From the NCBI GenBank assembly GCA_900556625.1, contig USPQ01000120.1, forward strand, positions 1 through 7,374: 7,374 nucleotides of DNA, read 5' to 3'. The first letter of the stretch is position 1. Every line of letters begins with the position of its first letter. Shown piece by piece: positions 1 through 6,700 of this stretch. The stretch is from an uncultured Bacteroides sp. (GTDB taxonomy: Bacteria > Bacteroidota > Bacteroidia > Bacteroidales > Bacteroidaceae). The notes below the pieces were generated by a model that saw nothing but the letters and a program-made list of their open reading frames with translations, was not told the origin of the DNA and made no database searches. The position numbers were made by a program, and so were the translations under genes.

Positions 1-35
1 TCTTTTAAATAGCTTGCAATTAATGATAAGGTTTA

Positions 36-43
36 CAAATGTA
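36..43 (-). promoter_or_regulatory. Possible leftward Bacteroides -7 box
   Basis: Read on the minus strand these bases are TACATTTG, a full match to the Bacteroides -7 consensus TAnnTTTG, pointing out of the left edge of the window. No TTTG-like -33 element is visible 19-21 bp upstream, where the sequence is only AT-rich. If real, it would start transcription of a gene to the left of the window, insulated from the fucosidase by the terminator at 91-130. It may be a chance match in AT-rich DNA. Confidence 0.25.
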
Positions 44-90
44 GCTTTTTTCTATTAATTAATATCTTCCTCCACAGTTTTTTCCGAAAA

Positions 91-130
91 AGTCCCGACT
101 TTCTATATAAGAAAGGGGACTGATTTTTTT
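91..130. terminator. Bidirectional intrinsic terminator after the fucosidase gene
   Basis: AGTCCC (91-96) and CTTTCT (99-104) pair with AGAAAG (110-115) and GGGACT (116-121). This gives a 12-bp stem with a two-base GA bulge and an ATATA loop. On the plus strand it is followed by GA and seven T (124-130). On the minus strand the stem runs directly into four more T (complement of 87-90). It lies about 80 nt past the fucosidase stop codon, so it should end that transcript. The plus-strand T-run suggests it also stops transcripts entering from the left. Confidence 0.85.
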
Positions 131-201
131 AAATTTATATAGTTTTCAGACCAACGTAACTACCAAGCGTTCTTTCACTTTAATGCAAGAGAACTGAGTA
201 A

Positions 202-1707
202 TTACCTTTTTTTATTTTGCTCATAGATTATATTAAACTCGTAAATAGAAGGAGGAGCGGTAGCTCGAGTGACTTTCAGTCGAATACTTGACGTATAATA
301 ATTATATGGAAATCGAATAACTTTACAGTCTCCCATTGGCTCATCGCTCACATAGATAGGTATCCACTTACCTTTTTGTATAATCTCAATTTGATAGCCT
401 TGGATTCTATTTTTCCGATAGTTCGAAAAGCCATCATTCCCACTGTGAGAATCACAATATTCAAAAATAGTTATTTTATTAAACGATTTTGTCTTATCCA
501 ATGTTACAGTAAGAGTTGACAATGTATCATTCACTGCAGCAGCCCAACGAGTCTGCATACCACCATCAATAGCATGACCAGCAGCATAATGAGGATCGTC
601 ACCTGATACTGATGTCGCTTCAGCAACCTGATTCATTGAAATACACGTCCCATTTTTAGGCAGCGGTTTTCCTTTCTTCAACCCTAAACGTTTTCCCAAC
701 TCAATGGCAGCATTTGCCTCATATTCACGTATGCGACCAGACTCGTCGGGTGGTATATTTATGACCAACGTATTCCCGTTACTCGTACACCAATAAAATA
801 ATTCTTCCAGTTCATCTAAATCCCGTACAGGTAACAACTCACGCTTCTGAAACCAATTCCATGCCTTACTCAAACATACCGTATGTTCAAATGGCAGATA
901 ATAGGACTGTCCGTTATGCAAATATTGCTTGGCATCGTTTTGATGAGCAATCTTCGGATCCCACAAACGGAAGTCACTAGGGAAATAGTGAAATGTATAA
1001 CAGTTGTCAATTGTCATAGAGTCCGGAAGCACATTTTTCCTACTTCCCGGCTTTGTCTCAATGGTATGATTGACACCTACCGCACAATAAGGTTGCAGTT
1101 CTTTTACCAACTTATACACACGTGGTAAATCCCAGTCCTTTACACTACGTGCCCAACCTCCATCTAACCACAGTTCACATACCTCACCATAATTTGTCAA
1201 AAGTTCAGTAAGTTGACTACACATAAAATCAATATACTTTGTCTTATCTTTGTCATGGAATGAAGGCTCCTTACGATCCCATAACGAATAATAGACAGCA
1301 AACTGAAGTCCATACTTACGGCAAGCTTTTGAAACTTCAGCCACAATATCTGTCGTGTTAGAAGAAGAAGCAACATCATATGTCGTAGAGGGACTATCCC
1401 ATAAACAAAAACCATCATGATGCTTTGTTACAAGCAACACATAGCGAAAGCCTGCATCCCGAGCCACACGAACCCATTGCTCACAATCTAGATTAGTAGG
1501 ATTATAAGTCAAAGCTGGTATACTGCCGTCGGACCACTCTTGCTGACAAAATGTATTAATACCAAAGTGAATAAACATACCATAAGCACGCTTTTGCATC
1601 GCTTGTTGCGTTGCATTGGGTTTGATAGCCGGAACAAGTTTCTGCGCCCTTAAGGGGAGTACTCCCCATAAGATACCATATAACAAAACAAATATAATCT
1701 TTCTCAT
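202..1707 (-). CDS. Secreted GH29 alpha-L-fucosidase with C-terminal F5/8C (CBM32-like) domain
   Basis: This predicted 501-residue retaining exo-alpha-L-fucosidase would release terminal L-fucose from glycans in the periplasm or at the cell surface. Residues 1-21 form a type I signal peptide (MRKIIF, hydrophobic core, LPLRA before Q22). The GH29 barrel spans about 30-345. It shows GMFIHFGINTF near 43-53, KHHDGFCLW near 95-103, and ELWLDGGW, where D182 is the expected nucleophile. E274 in PFEHTVCLSKAWNWF is a candidate acid/base, judged by resemblance to the corresponding region of GH29-B enzymes. NTLVINIPPDESG marks the end of the barrel. Residues about 352-496 form a discoidin-type beta-sandwich (AIDGGMQTRWAA is typical), probably for sugar binding. 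The frame stays open upstream to a TTG at 1764, but the ATG at 1707 is chosen because it sits directly before the signal peptide. No Shine-Dalgarno site is evident. The stop is 80 nt before the terminator at 91-130. Linkage specificity cannot be read from the sequence; the overall pattern suggests the 1,3/1,4-type GH29-B group (inference). Confidence 0.95.
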   Translation of the reverse strand: MRKIIFVLLYGILWGVLPLRAQKLVPAIKPNATQQAMQKRAYGMFIHFGINTFCQQEWSDGSIPALTYNPTNLDCEQWVRVARDAGFRYVLLVTKHHDGFCLWDSPSTTYDVASSSNTTDIVAEVSKACRKYGLQFAVYYSLWDRKEPSFHDKDKTKYIDFMCSQLTELLTNYGEVCELWLDGGWARSVKDWDLPRVYKLVKELQPYCAVGVNHTIETKPGSRKNVLPDSMTIDNCYTFHYFPSDFRLWDPKIAHQNDAKQYLHNGQSYYLPFEHTVCLSKAWNWFQKRELLPVRDLDELEELFYWCTSNGNTLVINIPPDESGRIREYEANAAIELGKRLGLKKGKPLPKNGTCISMNQVAEATSVSGDDPHYAAGHAIDGGMQTRWAAAVNDTLSTLTVTLDKTKSFNKITIFEYCDSHSGNDGFSNYRKNRIQGYQIEIIQKGKWIPIYVSDEPMGDCKVIRFPYNYYTSSIRLKVTRATAPPSIYEFNIIYEQNKKR

Positions 1708-1839
1708 AACAACAATAGGTTTATAAACTTTAAACTTACAAATAAACAATAGACCACAGTCCAACCATTAATTACCAAGCACTGTCCATAATTTTGTGTC
1801 ATAAAAAAACTTAAAGCTACCCACCTCTTATTATTTTAT

Positions 1840-1855
1840 TGCAATCCACGTTGCA
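1840..1855. promoter_or_regulatory. Inverted repeat overlapping a -33 element (operator-like)
   Basis: TGCAA (1840-1844) and TTGCA (1851-1855) are perfect inverted half-sites separated by TCCACG. The right half-site contains the TTG that would be the -33 element of the plus-strand promoter at 1850-1880, so a protein bound here could block that promoter. Half-sites this short also arise by chance, and the regulator is unknown. Confidence 0.3.
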
Positions 1856-1880
1856 GGTTAATAAATTATCCATAAATTTG
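1850..1880 (+). promoter_or_regulatory. Bacteroides-type sigma-ABfr promoter, plus strand
   Basis: GTTG at 1850-1853 (three of four bases of the -33 consensus TTTG) is followed after exactly 19 bases by TAAATTTG at 1873-1880, a full match to the -7 consensus TAnnTTTG. The 19-bp spacing lies in the usual 19-21 bp range for Bacteroides housekeeping promoters. Transcription would start near 1886-1888. No plus-strand protein gene lies downstream; an intrinsic terminator on the same strand follows within 80 bp. This pairing is why a small RNA is proposed. Confidence 0.5.
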
Positions 1881-1886
1881 TATTAT

Positions 1887-1964
1887 TAAGGATTTTAATC
1901 ATCGGTAATTGGTTATTATCCCTTTTTTCAATTCGGATGGTATTTGCGGTACCATCCGTTTTTT
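1887..1964 (+). ncRNA. Candidate small RNA of about 78 nt between fecR and the fucosidase gene
   Basis: The plus strand here has a Bacteroides-type promoter ending at 1880 and a perfect-stem intrinsic terminator ending at 1964, with no open reading frame of note between them. Both flanking protein genes are on the minus strand, so the transcript would be antisense to the fecR-fucosidase junction. Its 3' end touches the fecR stop codon (1963-1965). The 5' part is AU-rich and looks unstructured, followed by a U-rich stretch (1922-1928) and the terminator hairpin, a layout seen in trans-acting bacterial small RNAs. PUL-linked small RNAs are known in Bacteroides, but I do not recognise this one. 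The 5' end is estimated from the promoter spacing. Confidence 0.45.
1934..1964 (+). terminator. Intrinsic terminator on the plus strand
   Basis: CGGATGGTA (1934-1942) pairs perfectly with TACCATCCG (1950-1958) around a seven-base loop, followed by six T (1959-1964). The T-run is only on the plus strand; on the minus strand the hairpin is followed by AATTGAAAAAAGGG. It is therefore not a normal terminator for fecR, which is read in the other direction and ends at 1963. It fits as the 3' end of the candidate small RNA. Confidence 0.75.
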
Positions 1965-3060
1965 ATTGCTGTCGCTTCGGACTTATATAATAGGTTCCAT
2001 CAATTATCTGACAATCAATCGGCACCACTACTGAAATCATCCTAACCAGTTCGGACAAGGATAAACGTAAATCCAACTTTCCATCTACAATTTCAGTTTG
2101 TATAGCGGGTGCTACAACAATGGGGATATCATAGAAACGGTTCAGCCTCTCGAACACACTCATCAATGGTTCGTTGTGCAAGATAAGCAAACCATTAATC
2201 CAAGCCGTATAGTCTTTTGCACGCACGCGCTTAATCCGGCTAGCACGTCCTTCACTTACAACAACCAGGTTATCAGGCTTCATCAAAACTTCTTTTTGAT
2301 ATTTGTCGCTAAGCCTCACAGAGCCTTCCACCAAAACTACTTCTGACTGTTTTTTTCCTTTATAAGCATTGACATTAAAGGAAGTTCCCAATACTTCTAC
2401 ATTAAATTGATGTGTCTTTACTACAAATGGTCTACTTTTATCAGGAGTTACATCCAGATAAATTTCTCCTTCTACATATATTTCTCTTCGGTTATCGGCA
2501 AAGACTCTCGGATACACTACCCGTGTACCGGAATTGACATGCATCCGTGTTCCGTCCGAAAGCGTTAATTGACTATATTTCCCTTTAGGAACAATAATTT
2601 GATTAAACCCTTTTGCCTCATCTGTATTTTCACTCGTTTCACTAACAGTATGTTCTTCCTGTTCTATTTGAATCTTTCCATTAGAAGAATAAACAATACC
2701 GACTGTGTCCTTATCTATCTGTACTTTCCGCTTGTCTGAAAGCAATAATTGTACTTGACCACTTGCTTCCGCTACATCTGCCAACTGGCCTACATAGGCA
2801 TCCAAAGTCCAACTGTTATCCGAAAACTCTCCTTTATCTATCACATATGCCAACAACAAACAAGCAGCTACCGATACAGGTATTAAAAATCTTTTTATAT
2901 ATTCTCTTACTCGTGTTTTCTTCTCCTGTTGTCTTATTTCACGGTTGATTCGTTCCCACATATCCGTCTCATCATCCCGTTCTTTACGGTCATGAAATCT
3001 AAAATAACCGATGATTTTATCGATTATTCCATCCAATTCTTGTTTTTGTTGACTTTTCAT
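1963..3060 (-). CDS. FecR-family anti-sigma factor (inner membrane)
   Basis: This 365-residue protein has the layout of Bacteroidetes FecR regulators, which bind and control an ECF sigma factor in response to a signal from an outer-membrane TonB-dependent transducer. Residues 1-55 form a charged cytoplasmic N-terminus with MWERINREIRQQ near 34-45, the expected sigma-binding side. A single transmembrane helix lies at about 58-74 (FLIPVSVAACLLLAYVI). The periplasmic FecR domain covers about 155-250, with VPKGKYSQLTLSDGTRMHVN, the VEGEIYLDV segment and VLGTSFNVNAY. A DUF4974/STN-like C-terminus at about 290-360 (NEPLMSVFERLNRFYDIPI) is the probable transducer contact. Length is normal and no defect is seen. 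No ECF sigma gene lies upstream and no susC/susD lies downstream. The next gene on the strand is a fucosidase 255 bp away. No clear Shine-Dalgarno site is visible before the ATG. Confidence 0.95.
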   Translation of the reverse strand: MKSQQKQELDGIIDKIIGYFRFHDRKERDDETDMWERINREIRQQEKKTRVREYIKRFLIPVSVAACLLLAYVIDKGEFSDNSWTLDAYVGQLADVAEASGQVQLLLSDKRKVQIDKDTVGIVYSSNGKIQIEQEEHTVSETSENTDEAKGFNQIIVPKGKYSQLTLSDGTRMHVNSGTRVVYPRVFADNRREIYVEGEIYLDVTPDKSRPFVVKTHQFNVEVLGTSFNVNAYKGKKQSEVVLVEGSVRLSDKYQKEVLMKPDNLVVVSEGRASRIKRVRAKDYTAWINGLLILHNEPLMSVFERLNRFYDIPIVVAPAIQTEIVDGKLDLRLSLSELVRMISVVVPIDCQIIDGTYYISPKRQQ

Positions 3061-3221
3061 AAAATAAAGCTGCTTTATATTGCGTTTTAGACGGCGAATC
3101 GAAATTCTTCAATTCATCTCTCCAAAACAGTTCTATTACTATGACGAATAGACAATTGATTACTCCTCACTTTTTACTACATTTTTTCACCTTCTTCATA
3201 TCACTCAATACTAAAGATATA

Positions 3222-3237
3222 CCTTTTTTAAAAAAGG
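3222..3237. repeat. Perfect 16-bp palindrome
   Basis: CCTTTTTTAAAAAAGG is self-complementary over all 16 bases. It lies about 160 bp upstream of the fecR start and just upstream, in the fecR direction, of the weak -7-like TATCTTTA. That placement would suit an operator or upstream promoter element for fecR. Its low complexity (a T-run meeting an A-run) raises the chance that it is fortuitous. Confidence 0.5.
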
Positions 3238-3317
3238 GACATTCAAATTATAAAAAGAGCTGTATTTAATATCAGCTTATAAGGGAAAAAGAAAAAATGA
3301 AGGCATTTGCTAATACA

Positions 3318-3331
3318 GAAATACGTATTTC
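3318..3331. repeat. Perfect 14-bp palindrome (operator-like)
   Basis: GAAATACGTATTTC is a perfect palindrome of mixed composition centred on a CG step, as in the binding site of a dimeric regulator. It lies about 260 bp upstream of fecR and 435 bp upstream of the GH2 start. It also falls inside the doubtful 21-codon frame at 3297-3362. No regulator gene is adjacent. Confidence 0.5.
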
Positions 3332-3444
3332 CAACACTAAACAACTTTATCGATCAGTATGATTCACATCTAGATATTTTATCTACTAATAAACACTATT
3401 TGGATATATAAACTATCATTTTACTACTCCTTTCTTATCCGTTT

Positions 3445-3456
3445 TTTGATATCAAA
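3445..3456. repeat. Perfect 12-bp palindrome
   Basis: TTTGATATCAAA is a perfect palindrome centred on GATATC. It lies between the 14-bp palindrome at 3318 and the hairpin at 3491. It could be an operator half-site pair, but it is short enough to occur by chance in AT-rich DNA. Confidence 0.4.
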
Positions 3457-3490
3457 TAGAAAAAAACAGCTCAAAAAGCACTTGTTTTTT

Positions 3491-3531
3491 CCTTTTCACC
3501 GAGTAAGAAGAGCTTCCTTGGTGAGAAAAGG
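3491..3531. repeat. Long imperfect hairpin without a terminator T-run
   Basis: CCTTTTCACC (3491-3500) pairs with GGTG plus AAAAGG (3520-3523, 3526-3531) with a two-base bulge. The stem continues inward through GAG with CTT (one G-U pair), a T/C mismatch, and AAG with CTT, closing on loop AAGAG at 3508-3512. This gives about 16 pairs. Neither strand has a T-run after the stem; the T-run (3485-3490) precedes it on the plus strand. It is therefore not a standard terminator. It may be a structured leader RNA or a protein-binding site. Confidence 0.5.
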
Positions 3532-3648
3532 AGCGACGTACACCGATTATGAAACGATAAGTTCTCATCAAAATATTAAAAATGGAACACTATCATAAAA
3601 AATCTCAATAACTCATTCTCTTTTTTTGTTAAAACTGAGGAGTAACCC

Positions 3649-3747
3649 AATACACAATCGTCATTGTAATAAAGACAGCTTAAATAGTTCAATTCAAGCC
3701 AAATAACTGAACTTTAAAGGAAATTGCGAACGAATAAATTGTGTATT
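3649..3747 (+). promoter_or_regulatory. Nested inverted repeats in the GH2 leader
   Basis: AATACACAAT (3649-3658) is perfectly complementary to ATTGTGTATT (3738-3747), and between them AGTTCA (3686-3691) pairs with TGAACT (3708-3713). The outer right arm ends 19 nt before the GH2 start codon, so if transcribed the fold could affect ribosome access. ACAAT at 3654-3658 can instead pair locally with ATTGT at 3663-3667, giving two mutually exclusive folds. A transcription start has not been located, so the element could be a DNA operator instead. Confidence 0.4.
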
Positions 3748-3766
3748 AAACAAAACCATAAACGCC

Positions 3767-6700
3767 ATGATAAACAAATATCTATTATCATCCTTAGTCT
3801 GTATTTTATTTTATACAGCACAAGCACATCCTTCAAGCAAATTGCCCCAATATAATATAATCAATGACTTGTCCTCACTAATCAAGAATATTGCAAATAA
3901 AGACATTCAGGATGATATACTATCTCTTACCGGACAATGGGGTGTAAAGTTGGATCCGGACAGTATCGGTGAAAAGCACAACTATTTCAATTCCGGTCAT
4001 ACAACCATGCCGATTCAGCTACCCGGAACTCTTGATGAAGCCGGCTATGGAACTCGCACAGTCGGTTCGGATTATGGTATCCTCACCCGCCGACACAAAT
4101 ACATAGGTCCGGCCTGGTATACACGTGAGTTTGTCATTCCTCAAAATTGGCAGGGAAAAGAAATAACACTTTATCTGGAACGTGTGCTGTGGGAGTCAAA
4201 AGTCTGGATTGACGGACGTTTCATTGATACACAGGAAGGATTAGGAACTCCACATTATCATCGTTTAGGAACTTTAAATCCCGGAAAACATCGAATAGCA
4301 ATCCGTATCAACAACGACATGATATACAATATAGGTGATAAGGGCCATTCATACGGAGAATACACTCAGATTATCTGGAATGGTATCCTCGGAAAAATAG
4401 AACTACAATCTTCACCCACACTTTCAATAGACCGGATCAAAGTATATCCCCATACATCTGACAATCGCTTGGATATTTCCTTCGATATACAAAATCATTC
4501 AAATAAGACATTGAAAGGAGAGGTTTCCTATACATTGAAAGAAATTGGAAGCAAAAAGAAAATATACGCATACAAAAAAGAAATAAAAGGAGAAAAAGGA
4601 ATACAACATCACCGGGAAACATTGAATATCCGGCAAGCCGTGAAACACTGGGACGACCTACACCCAAACCTATACCGGTTGGAGATATGTATCACGCAAA
4701 AAGGACAATCCCAACTTAAAACGGTTGATTTCGGATTTCGTAATGTTACTGCTTCCCGATCAAAGATTCTAATCAACAACCGACCCGTATTCATGCGAGG
4801 TAATCTGGATTGCCTCCATTTTCCCCTTACCGGTTATCCCTCTTGCGACATTCAGGAATGGGAACGTATTTTCCGTATTTACAAATCATACGGACTCAAT
4901 CATGTGCGTTTCCACTCATGGTGTCCTCCCGAGGCAGCTTTTACGGCAGCCGACCGGATTGGTATTTATATTCAGGCAGAAGTATTATGGATTGACTGGT
5001 GGATGTCCGTCGTAAGAAAAGAGCGCCCTGAAATGACCACACGCGGACTGCCGAAAGGATTGGGGCATAATCCAAGTGCAGATAAATTTGTACCGGAAGA
5101 GCTGCAACGTATGATTGAGGCTTACGGTAATCACCCTTCTTTCACTATGCTTTGTATTGGAAATGAATTAGGCAACTCAAACTTTGATATCATGCAACAA
5201 TGGATTAAATCTTTGCAAGAAAAAGATCCACGCAGACTTTACGCTATTTCTACCGCCCGAAAGATTATGCCGGCAGATCAATATATGGTCACTCACAACA
5301 TACCCCAGACAGGCGGTACTTATGGCATAAACGGTTCCGGCACTGACAATGACCGAGAATCTATCTACTCTAAGGCAACAATCCCGGTCATCGCCCATGA
5401 AGTCGGTCAATATCCAGTTTACCCTCTTTGGAACGAGATAGATAAATATACCGGTGTATTGGAAGCCAGAAATCTTGAAAGCTTACGCCAACAAGCCGTA
5501 AAAAATCATATAGAACACCAGGACAGAAAATTCCATGAAGCCAGTGGAGCATTACAAACAATCTTATATAAAGGTTTGATTGAAAATTTACTGCGTACCC
5601 CCTCATGTGCCGGATTCCAAATGTTAAGTATGACTGATTATTCGGGACAGGGAGAAGCTTTAGTCGGTTGGTTAGATTCATTTTGGGATTCCAAAGGAAT
5701 CATCACGCCCGAACAATTCCGATGTTATTCCAACGACATTGTCCCTCTGGCACGTTTCCACAAATATACCTGGCAAACGGACGAGACGTTCAAAGCTCAA
5801 ATCCAAGTGGCAAACTACAGTGATACAACTCTAATTACACCTACGATATGGACTTTAACCGACGAAACAGGCAAACTGCAACAACAAGGCAGCAGAGAAG
5901 TGCCCTTATCATCCGGAAAAGTAAATCAGGTAGATTCTTTATCTATCGATCTCTCCGAAATTACATCACCGGGAAAATATTACCTCGATGTCACCATTAG
6001 CGGCACACCTTATCACAACCGTTGGAGTATTTGGGTATATCCTCCTTATAACATGCCACAAACCAATATCATCATTCACGACAAATTTGATTCGACTGTC
6101 ATTAGTGCCTTGGAACAAGGAAAGAAAGTATTGTTAGTGGCAGATCAACTCGGGAAAAAGGATAACTCCACCCCTCTTTACTTCACACCTTTGTTCTGGT
6201 CTACTTCTTTCTTTCCCGGTCAAAGCAACACCACCCTAGGGGCATGGATAGACAAAGCTCACCCTGCATTCTCGCAATTTCCAACCGACAATTATACTGA
6301 CTGGCAATGGAAAGAAATAACACAAGGCCGTTCGTTTATCATCAACGAACACCCTCAATTACACCCCATTGTACAACCGGTAAGCGACTTCCATATCAAC
6401 GACAAACTAGCTTCTATCTTCGAATGTAAAGTGAGCAAAGGCAAATTATTAGTCTGCGGTTACAACCTGAATTTGGATTCACCGGTAGCACGACAACTAA
6501 AATACAGCTTATTACATTATATGACACAATCGAACTTCAATCCTTCTTATTCAATAGAAATTGATACACTGAAGAAGATGTTTGCATATACTCCTAAAGC
6601 AATGGTTTCCGTTCCTAAAGGATTTGAAAACTCAATTCTTTATATATCATGCGGGAAGCAAATGAAGAATTCCGGTTCTGCTCCTTGGACAGCCACGCTC

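Larger units (their letters stand above)
3061..3766. other. 706-bp divergent intergenic region rich in palindromes
   Basis: This AT-rich spacer separates fecR (leftward) from the GH2 gene (rightward) and should carry both promoters. I found no full TAnnTTTG box facing either gene, and the nearest approach, TATCTTTA on the minus strand near 3211-3218, lacks the final G. The region holds three perfect palindromes (3222-3237, 3318-3331, 3445-3456), a long imperfect hairpin (3491-3531) and a nested inverted repeat in the GH2 leader (3649-3747), each listed separately. I found no recognisable sigma-factor remnant. A 21-codon plus-strand frame at 3297-3362, preceded by an A/G-rich stretch, is probably chance. 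Confidence 0.7.

Noticed and set aside
883..1418. Open frames overlapping the fucosidase on the plus strand and in another minus frame
   Set aside because: They lie wholly inside a well-supported GH29 gene, show no domain motifs, and are shadow frames.
1739..1746. Possible fucosidase promoter box (TTTATTTG on the minus strand)
   Set aside because: One consensus mismatch (T for A at the second base) and no TTTG-like element 19-21 bp upstream, so it is too weak to annotate, although its position is suitable.
1708..1764. N-terminal extension of the fucosidase by 19 residues
   Set aside because: The extension starts at a TTG and gives a non-signal sequence ahead of a clean signal peptide that begins at the ATG at 1707. 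The shorter form fits secreted GH29 enzymes.
1783..1795. Plus-strand TAATTTTG as a second promoter
   Set aside because: The -7 box matches TAnnTTTG, but no -33 element lies at the right distance, and the better-spaced promoter at 1850-1880 explains the terminator.
3133..3151. CTATT-N9-AATAG inverted repeat upstream of fecR as an ECF promoter or operator
   Set aside because: Only 5-bp arms of AT-rich sequence; not distinguishable from chance without transcription-start data.
3297..3362. 21-codon plus-strand frame starting MKAFANTEIR, with an A/G-rich stretch before it
   Set aside because: Very short, no recognised similarity, overlaps a palindrome, and no promoter was found. Most likely chance.
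3461..3490. AAAAAACA / TGTTTTTT stem followed by TTTTTCC-like bases, as a terminator
   Set aside because: The stem is almost all A-T with a 14-base loop and no gene upstream on that strand. Too weak for an intrinsic terminator.
4437..5681. Several frames of 61-97 codons overlapping the GH2 gene
   Set aside because: They are shadows of the GH2 coding sequence, with no recognisable motifs or independent start signals.
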